A stretch of DNA of 64,000 nt from Gnetum montanum (Eukaryota; Streptophyta; Gnetopsida; Gnetales; Gnetaceae), in contig MNCI01023334.1 in the NCBI GenBank assembly GCA_015680685.1, positions 1,199 to 65,198 of the forward strand, given 5' to 3'. The notes under the pieces were generated by a model. That model ran no database searches, was not told the DNA's origin, and saw only the letters and a program-made list of their open reading frames with translations. How positions within the stretch are numbered: the stretch's first letter is position 1; each line of letters opens with the position of its first letter. Both the position numbers and the translations under genes were made by a program. Positions 56,666 through 64,000 of the stretch are shown piece after piece.

Positions 56666-58600
56666 GTCTTCTTCTCATAGATGTGAAGATGTTAAACCAT
56701 CGGTCCCATAGCAATGCAAAGTGGGATATACTCATCCCAATGAGTATGTATCAGACTTCACCTTTATCCTACACTAGGATGAGCAATTGCGATGGTGTGA
56801 CATGGAGGGTAACATTGTAATGCCCCTTAATTGATCTGTACTTGGGATGCTGTTTCAAATTGTTAAGAAGTTAGGCATATTGAATCTTCAAGGGTAATAT
56901 GTTGTGAATGGTTATGATACTTGAGACTACTGTTCAACTGAAACACAATGCAAGCGAGATTGATACCAAGAGAAGAACCATGAGCTTGCGAAGGGAAAAA
57001 ACTTCACTAATCCCTTATTCATATTAAATAAAATTGACAATGAGGATCCTCCCTTGGGGGTTTTCAACATGAAGATTCTTCACCCCTTGTTATTGGTGAT
57101 GAGGGTGTGGCCTTGAACCTACGATTCACTATTAGTAAACCAGGCTCAAGAAAAAGTGATAGTCAAGGTAGGAACCTGGACAAATATCATGATGGCAAGG
57201 GATATAAGGATGATGATTGTAATGAGTGAAGAGGTGATGGTGGACACCATGGTGGTGGTGATGGTCCATCTTCCTCTTCATCCTCTTCATCTAATTCCAA
57301 ACATTCCTCTTCATTTTTTGGTTCTAATAGAACTTGCTGTAGAAATAATCATGATGAAGGTGATCAGCGGGATAACAATGATCATAGAGCCTACCAAGAA
57401 TGTAGAGGTAATAGAAGACATCATCAGTGACAATGAAATCATAATTATGATGAACCTCTGCTAGCAACTTAAAGCATGCTTAACATTGTAGAGGCAGTAA
57501 AGATCCCAACCAGGCATGTGAAAGATAGTTAAATCAAATGCTTAGACATGAATAATATCTCAAGATTTGAGGACGGAGATAACTTTGATCTGTAGACACA
57601 TCCAAAAGCTTTCCATGATGCTTGTGCCTTATAGAGCATTGAAAATGATTGGAAGAAACTCAAGCTATTCACTAAGACACTGATCAAAGAGGTTGAAAGA
57701 TGGTATCGATCCTTAGAGCTAGAATCCATTCATAGATGAAGTATAATGCTTGAACTATTCAATGATAAATACCAGACATACTCTAGAGTGTTCAACTTGA
57801 GAAGGTAAATGCAAGGTTGAAAATAGAGAACACATGAACCCTTGGATGCCGCCATGGGTAGATACTACTCTCTCTTACATTGATGCCTTAGCCATGATTA
57901 TTCTCAAAGGGAACAACTCTGCCACATCATAGATGGGCTCATAGCATAAACTAGAAAAACTCTTGGGGTTTATGCCCAAGGGAGATTATTTAAACCAAAA
58001 GCTCATTAGATATAGCGGTTGATAGAATATGTTTCAAAAGAAGATGAGTTGCGAAAAAGGAAAAGTGCGGAAGAATATAATAGGAATCCTTCCATCAGAA
58101 AAAGAGAGGTTTGATTTTGTAACGAGGAGGAGTCACCACTTGATGAAGTGGGGCATAGGAAAACCTTGCCCATCCAAAAATCTATTTTTGACATTTTAGA
58201 AAAGGTTGATAAATTATGGGACTCTTTGGATGAAAAATTCCAAATCACTATGAAGATTTCTAAAGAATCCAAAGAGCAAAATAGTGATTGTAACCATAGG
58301 AGGTGAAAAGAAGCTAAACGTGCCTACTAGAGAGGTAAGGACAAAGTTGATACAATAGAAGAAGTTGTGGAGATAGGCTCTAATGATGATGTTGGTTGTA
58401 ACATATTTTAGTATGAACATCCTTAGGGATGTTGCCTTGTGATGTCACACTTACAAGAGTTTGGGGTGTATGCGTTAAATCCTCAACTAGCACGAAGGCA
58501 ACCACCTAGACGATTGCCTTATCCTCAAGGTAATCCAAGGCAGTTCCACCACCAAAAAAAAGCTTTCTACCCAAGTGGAGCTCCACCATAACCATATGAA
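56666..58600 (+). pseudogene. E7 gag remnant
   Basis: The start ATG at 56666 (MSSSHRCEDV) parallels E3. The frame shows YTHPNEYVSDFTFILH, RWCDMEGNIV, later DEPLLAT and AVKIPTRHVKDS, then VERWYRSLELESIHR, LLHRCP-like text, and KEDELRKRKSAEEYNRNPS. It ends with CNIF, a stop, YEHP, GCCLVMSHLQEFGVYALNPQ and RRQPPRRLPYPQGNPRQF. Many stops interrupt it. The motif order equals that of E1 and E3 gag. Confidence 0.8.
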
Positions 58601-59039
58601 AAATATTAACAATGGAACCAACCACAATCATGGGGAATGCCACTACTAAGACAACGTTACCCTTATTAGCAACCAGATGCATATGGGTACTAGGTTTAGC
58701 AACCTATTTCTCCAAGAAGTTTTGCAAGCCATGCCTCATTTCAACATCACTATTACCCTCCAAAGTACCATCAAACTCATTCACCATCCATTTGCATGTG
58801 TCTGTACACATTTTTCTATCGTCAACCCAGTTACCTCTTGTTCTATCCATGTAGAACAAAATTCCTCCATAATAGCAAGAATGAAATGCTACGAGGGTTG
58901 TACATTCACAACCAACTTTCCAGCCAAGCAGTTCAGATAATCAATCTAAGAAATGACCATTTTTCCAACCCAATAATCCTCCCAAACCCTCACAACCTAA
59001 TACAATTGGTTGCCATGTATCTTTAACACCCTCATCCTC

Positions 59040-60200
59040 TACATCAAACATATTCAAGTATCCTTCAAATGAAACATTCCCTCAGATTTGGACTGTGATA
59101 TTAACTCATGTTGTTTCCAATTAGATCAAGGCTAGCACTCTTCCCATGAAAAGATCTAACCCAAGAAGTCCACTCATTTACTTACAGATCATTGGACATG
59201 AGCCATGAAAGGCCCTTGTTGATTCTAGTTCCAGTGTTAATCTCATCTCCCATGACATGTACCAAGCTTGGAACCTACCACCTCTCAAGAAAAGCAACAT
59301 TCATTTAGAATTGGAAGATTAGTTAATAAATGTTTCTTTGGGACCATAGTTAGTGGGTGGTCCTATCCTACTAATTTTTTTGGTGATCAAGGTTGAAAAC
59401 TTCCAAGGTGACTTTCGCATCATTATGGGATGTGTTGAGCAAGTATTGAAGAGATGTGTTGAAAGAAACCTTAGGCTTAATTAGCAGAAAAGCCATTTAA
59501 TGATCCAGGAAGGCATAGTACTAGGGCATAGAATTACTCAGGTAGGGATTGAGGTAGACCTAGAAAAAATAATAGTCATCCAAGGAATCACATGTCAACT
59601 AGAGATAGTTAAAGACATTTGATCATTCCTTGGACATGCTGGCTACTACAGACGATTCATAGAGAATTTCTCTAAGATCACAAAGCCATTAGTCGAGCTT
59701 ACAAAGAAAAATGCTTCATTTATTAAGACTAAGGAGTGCAAACATCATTCCAACTACTAAATGAAAAGCTTGTAGAAACTCCAATTCTACAAGTACCAGA
59801 TTGGTCCAGACCATTTCACATAATGACAAATGCATCTAATTATGCTTTGGAAGCTAGGCTTATGTAGTCGGAAGATAAAAATGTCCATATTATATCCATT
59901 GTGCAAGCTGAAGCATTGTGGGTGCATAGCTAAATTACACCACAACGAAGAAAGAATTAATGGTAGTGGTGTATGATATTGAAAAGTTTAGGTACTATGT
60001 GCTTGGTTATAAAGTATTTGTGCACATAGACTACAATGTCATCCACTTCCTAATGAACAAGCCAATGGTGAGCCCCCATATCGTACAATGGCTCATGATC
60101 TTGCAACAATTCGATCTCATGATGGTAGATCAGAAAGGGACTAAGAATGTGATCGCTGACCACCTCTCTCAGTTAAGATGGGATAATAAAGAGGCAGAAA
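59040..60200 (+). pseudogene. E7 protease fused to RT connection and RNase H
   Basis: Retropepsin sequence (PRSPLIYLQIIGHEP, KALVDSSSSVNLISHDMYQA, LVIKVENFQGDFRIIMG) stops at about 59430. It continues at once as VEQVLKRCVERNLRLN and IQEGIVLGHRITQVGIEVD, which lies after the RT catalytic box. About 600-900 bp of RT are therefore deleted, including the YxDD-type box. [16 protein letters not shown] and RNase H follow (KFRYYVLGYKVFVHIDYNVI, NKPMVSPHIVQWLMILQQF, GTKNVIADHLSQLRW). RNase H is well preserved, with one open frame at 59960-60373. Confidence 0.85.
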
Positions 60201-60373
60201 GTCCACTCTTTGATCAATTTTTAGATGAACTCCTCTTTGTAGGAGAAATAAATAACCAAGTACCCCCAGAAACAAAATGGTATGATGGCATCCTTACTTA
60301 CCTTCTCACTCAGGAAATTCCACAAGATCTGGACTTTAAGAAGAAACACAAATTTCTTCATAAAGCAAAGTAA

Positions 60374-61330
60374 TTCATGGAAATCAATGGACACCTTTAT
60401 AATGTGTGCATTGATGGCCTAGTTCATTGGTGTGTCCTTGATGAGGATTAATTGCACGTTCTCCAGGATGCTCATGAAGGCCCTTACTGAGGCCACTATG
60501 CAAGGAGGTGCACAACCATAAAAATCCTAATGGTAAGATACTATTGACATAGAATCTTTAGGGGTGTCCATCAATTTTTCCAATCTTCTGAACATTGTCA
60601 AAGGAAAGGTGGGATGATTGCTCGAATGGAGGATCCTCATTAGTGGATTCAGGCACTGGAGCCCTTTGACATATGGGGCATAGACTTCACGAGTCCCATC
60701 ACACCCATGTCCAATGGAACGACATATATCATCGTAGTAGTTGACTAATGCACCAAAAGGATGACTTATAAGCTTACTACTAAACATGGAAATTTCTTAT
60801 TAGCTACTCTCCCTACAAGCTAGTATATAGAAAACTTTCCATGCTTCTAATCCAATATGAGCTTCATACACTCTCAATAATCTGTGAACTGAATCTTGAC
60901 CTAAGCCTAGCATAAAGAGAAAGATTGATCAACCTCAACATGCTAGATGAAAATCAATTAGTGGCCCTATCTTTGAATGAAGTGTACAAGGAATTCAACA
61001 AGTAACAACATGACCTGAGAATATAGAAAGTAAAATTCCAATTGGAAGATAAGGTTCTCTACTAGAACCCCACACATGTACCAACAAAAATGAAGTTTCA
61101 AATGTTGTGGAAGGGACCTTATATAATTACTAAAACCTTTCCCTTTGGGGCGATTACCAGATACAAACTTGAGAGCCCAAATAAAGGGCATTTGGTCAAA
61201 ATCCAACAAGTAAAGCTTTTCCATGAGCCTAAGCAAGCTAATGCAACAAATACCCCAATGGATGAACAACCACTTTTAATTTTTCGGATCTGCTCCTTTG
61301 AACTCAATCGTGAGGGAGATCGCCATTCAT
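60374..61330 (+). pseudogene. E7 integrase, core partly deleted
   Basis: Integrase inserts the cDNA into the genome. The zinc-finger region shows LHVLQDAHEGPY, GHYARRCTTIKILMVRYY and FFQSSEHCQRKGG (HHCC type, one Cys as Ser). The core begins ALEPFDIWGIDFTSPITPM and YIIVVVD but breaks off at KRMTYKLTT near 60780, before the second Asp and the Glu. The text resumes with the C-terminal part: LNMLDENQLVALSLNEVYKE, MLWKGPYIITKTFPFGAITR (a GPY/F-type module), then KGHLVKIQQVKLFHEPKQA. The frame at 61090-61335 ends in SFELNREGDRHSC. Confidence 0.82.
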
Positions 61331-61335
61331 GCTAA

Positions 61336-62580
61336 ATCATCCACATGGCTCCTCAAGTTTTCTATTTTTTGTTTTTCACATTTTTTATTTTGCAATTTAT
61401 TTATTTTACAACTTTTTGATTTTCAAGATTTTTCCTATTTTTACACCATTTTTTATTTTACACCATGGTTAGTACATTTGAATCTTCATTGGATATTTTA
61501 CACTTTCGTATATATTTTGTTTTGTTTAAATGTGGTTTTCAAATTTTTGCTAATAAAAGTGCTTTATTGCCAACAAGACACAATGGTGATATGGCTATTA
61601 CTAATGATGGTTTGTGCTTTATGTTTCATTTGCTAATGTTTGGTTTCTATTTTTGAGTTTTTGTTTTGATGACTTAGTCATGGTTTCTTTTTTTATGGAA
61701 CAAGCAATGAGTCCACGACATCCACTCATTCACAAACTCTATGGTTTTCCTTGTTTTGGAAGTTTGAGGTCACTTTTTATTAAATCAACTCTTAATAAAT
61801 TTGTAACCTTGTTAGTTTCCAGAATTGGGAAGGATTCAAAGGTTTGCATAGGATGTGACTTCAAGGGGACTCAATACTCTTTCTTCTCTTCTACTTACTT
61901 GGGTGCTCGAGTGTTTTTCATTGACTTATTACAATTCCATGCTTTAAAAATAGGAATTCAAATAAAATATTTGCATGGTGTGGTTCCCATCCAAAAAGAA
62001 AAAAAAATCAAAATGAAAATACAAAAAAAAAGGATGGAAATTCAAAGCACACCCCTTAGACAACTAAACGAGCTATAAGCACTAGTTATGTTACTAGAAA
62101 GACATGTATCCATGCTTGAAGGCCCTATCTAACTAAGGTCCTCTCTTACTTCCTACTTCTCTTTATGGAATGATGGTTATTTTATGGGAATGCTCTTGTG
62201 TCTTGAGAGGGTAAATCGGTCTTGGAGTGGTAATGCGAAGTCATTGAATGAGGATGGTTTTGGTTTCGACTAGAGATGGATCTTCTTTGGTCATTTTAAA
62301 CATGAACTCCATAAGGGGCTTCTTATTACCTCAATTTGGTAATCCATTCTACCTTCTCCATCATCCATCTATGTTATCCATAATTCACCTCACTATTGAT
62401 GTCCATGTTCTTGATTTCATGTCTTGTTCTGACATATTTGAGTTCTTAGGTAGAATCTTCTGGGTTTTAGTCCTTAACTTTCATTGACCATTAGTCACCT
62501 CTAGAGCCTAGGGACTGCTTAGGTTGAGGTTATGCAAGGGAAAAAAGGGAATGTGCCTACTATGGGAAGCATCCACTTGC
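61336..62580 (+). other. E7 3' untranslated region
   Basis: No pol sequence remains. T-rich runs cover 61360-61520. The conserved block lies at about 61970-62095: GCATGGTGTGGTTCCCA, an A-rich run, ATTCAAAGCACACCCCTTAGA (split by me into parts: ATTCAAAGCAC and ACCCCTTAGA) and ATAAGCACTAGTTATG. The match to E3 ends near 62575 (GGGAAGCATCC versus GGGGAGGATCC). Confidence 0.7.
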
Positions 62581-62848
62581 ATATCCCATGGTTGGGTTCA
62601 TTAAGTACGTTATCCTTAGGCATTCTTGCAACCCAAATCTTTCATACACCCAGCTTCTACATCACACCATGTGTTCCTTTACACATTTTGTTCATTAAAT
62701 ACCTTCTCCATCGAATGTTTCACATTTTAAGCTTTCAAAGACCCTCTTCAGTGAATTTATCATATTCTTGGATTTTTTGGGATTCCATGGACCCTAATTT
62801 CATTGAAAAATTCCTTATATTTTTTTAAGATATTCAACTTTGAAGATT

Positions 62849-62960
62849 GTTGCCAATGGGCCCCATATATAGGGCCATGTCGACCAAGCGGACCCGTATA
62901 CAAGGCCTTGTATATGGGGCCTCATCGATGTAAGAAAAAAATAGTATAAATAGGCTTGAG
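62849..62960 (+). promoter_or_regulatory. U3-like promoter with nested palindromes
   Basis: An 18-bp perfect palindrome TATACAAGGCCTTGTATA (62897-62914) lies near an outer inverted pair GGCCCCATATA (62859-62869) and TATATGGGGCC (62911-62921). CATCGATGTA, an A run and TATAAATAGG follow. The order CATCGATGTA...A-run...TATAAATA is shared with the E7 LTR, but the sequence after the TATA box is unrelated to it. Confidence 0.6.
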
Positions 62961-64000
62961 CCCACTTAGAAAAGTTTACATTTTCTCATAAACGCCAAAG
63001 GATTTTTTGAAATTTTTAGAACCCAGAACCTTCCAAAGCCCATAATTTATAAACTGTTTATCCAAATCACTCCATTCTTTAATCATGCAGCTATCAGAGG
63101 TAAGCTCTTCATCATGGGGACCATAAATATATCATTTTTGATAGAAAAATTTTCATGATTTTTTCTAACTCCCATAAAGGATTAACTGAAAAATCAACTA
63201 TTAAATGCCAAATTTTAAGAGTTAAACCTTTCCAACAAGGTCTGGTGACATTTATAATGAATAATTAATAAAATAATCAATTTTCCATGGTCCAACCTTA
63301 GCCAAAGTGTAACTAACTAATGAGAAAAGGTATCCAAAAATGCAAAGTTACACATTATATGTACTAATCCATGGATGTGTTGTGATTGTAGATGACACCA
63401 AAAGGGAAGCACACGTAGGAAGTAGAACTATCCCAACCAAGGGAGAACTAGCCTCGAATAGGAAGAGGCCAAGAACAACCCCAAGAAGAACAACTCGTAA
63501 CCCATGCCATAGGTCCTCTTAGGGAAGAGGCATAAGTGGAATCTATTAGACAAATTCTAGAACTAGTAGTAGCAACAATAGAACATTCCCATCGAGATGA
63601 TATGCTAGCACAACTAGAAAATCTTGAGGTGACCTTAACAGAGGCTTGCCTAAATTAGATTAAATCAAGGGAGATCCAAAAATTAGTGCTTTTGGAGTTA
63701 AATTTTGGCCCTTTCCTCAAGCATGCACTAAGAGAAGTATAGGACTAGCTAAAGGCCTATCCATGTGGCCAATCATCACTTCTACTGGGGAGTGGTATAT
63801 GGGAGAAACATTCCTATTATGGAAAAATAGGCAACTTGGAGCAATAATGAAAATCAAGGACATCTCAATGTCCTATTGATGTAGGCCATTACTGTAACGC
63901 TTGGGTTTCCCAAAATAGGGGTAAACCTTATTGAAATCCCAATGTAGAAAAATCTAAGCATTAAGAAAGAATGGATGCAATGGTGTTATGGTGTTGATTG
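62961..64000 (+). other. Unrecognised sequence after the 62849 promoter
   Basis: From an ATG at 63393 the plus strand reads MTPKGKHT, then a stop, with a basic, Lys/Arg/Thr-rich text in the next frame (SNRKRPRTTPRRTTRNPC, 63340-63522). This resembles in character the basic start of some retroelement gag proteins, but no domain is recognised. The remainder to 64000 has frequent stops and no known motif. Confidence 0.35.

Larger units (their letters stand above)
55644..62580 (+). mobile_element. E7: Ty3/gypsy element with protease-RT deletion
   Basis: A 5' LTR (55644-56513) is followed by a tRNA-Asp-like primer site, gag, protease, RT, RNase H and integrase on the plus strand, then a 3' untranslated region that matches E3 to about 62575. 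A matching 3' LTR was not found inside the window; a different U3-like sequence starts near 62849. The protease joins the RT connection directly, so the RT fingers and palm are deleted, and the integrase core is also incomplete. It keeps the best integrase C-terminus in the window. Confidence 0.85.

Noticed and set aside
1-64000. CRISPR arrays, tRNA or rRNA genes, and bacterial operons.
   Set aside because: The tandem repeats lack unique spacers of constant size, no cloverleaf or rRNA core was recognised, and the genes are plant transposon and MYB types.

Overview
This is a piece of a large, AT-rich plant nuclear genome, made almost wholly of old, nested and decayed transposable elements. One host-type gene is recognisable: an R2R3-MYB of the MYB98 type with spliced exons, and it too is broken. 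The plant call rests on that MYB, on retroelement minus-strand primer sites matching plant tRNA-Asp, and on Ty3/gypsy RT and RNase H motifs close to the Athila/Tat group. A large-genome seed plant such as a gymnosperm would fit the slow decay, but that is inference. No bacterial genes, rRNA, tRNA or CRISPR were seen.

Layout. 223-5437 (-): a Helitron Rep/PIF1-helicase gene, split by a solo LTR (1529-2319) and lacking the helicase Walker A region. 5614-5960: a 114-bp tandem repeat. 7006-7690 (+): a fragment resembling a LINE ORF1. 8463-21190 (-): two Ty3/gypsy internal regions sharing a middle LTR; the left one (E1) keeps gag, protease, RT and RNase H but has lost integrase, and the right one (E2) keeps only gag. 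21931-22692: nested direct repeats just upstream of the MYB gene (22862-24606). 26078-34422: one LTR (R1) of a minus-strand family, split by a complete LTR element (E3, 26604-34053, + strand, target duplication CTATG) that carries gag and protease only. 34423-42936: diverged minus-strand gypsy remnants with LTRs at 39219-40121 and 40777-41796. 42937-51461: a long decayed minus-strand gypsy element (E6) with gag to integrase traces, whose right LTR holds a LINE 3' fragment. 51462-53870: a Ty1/copia RT-RNase H remnant interrupted by a solo LTR (52309-53248, target duplication CTTTG). 55644-62580: a plus-strand gypsy element (E7) with its 5' LTR, gag, a protease-RT deletion fusion, RNase H and a damaged integrase. 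62849-64000: a different U3-like promoter followed by unrecognised sequence.

How the parts relate. The gypsy copies belong to one extended group. They share the gag layout, the tRNA-Asp primer site, the U5 end (GGGGTACC...CTCATCA), the polypurine tract and a conserved 3' untranslated block. They differ mainly in the first 100-200 bp of U3, which carry family-specific palindromes, and U3 heads appear to have been swapped between families. E2 and E3 could only have moved with enzymes supplied in trans. Most premature stops are one C-to-T or G-to-A step from the conserved codon, as expected for methylated, silenced repeats.
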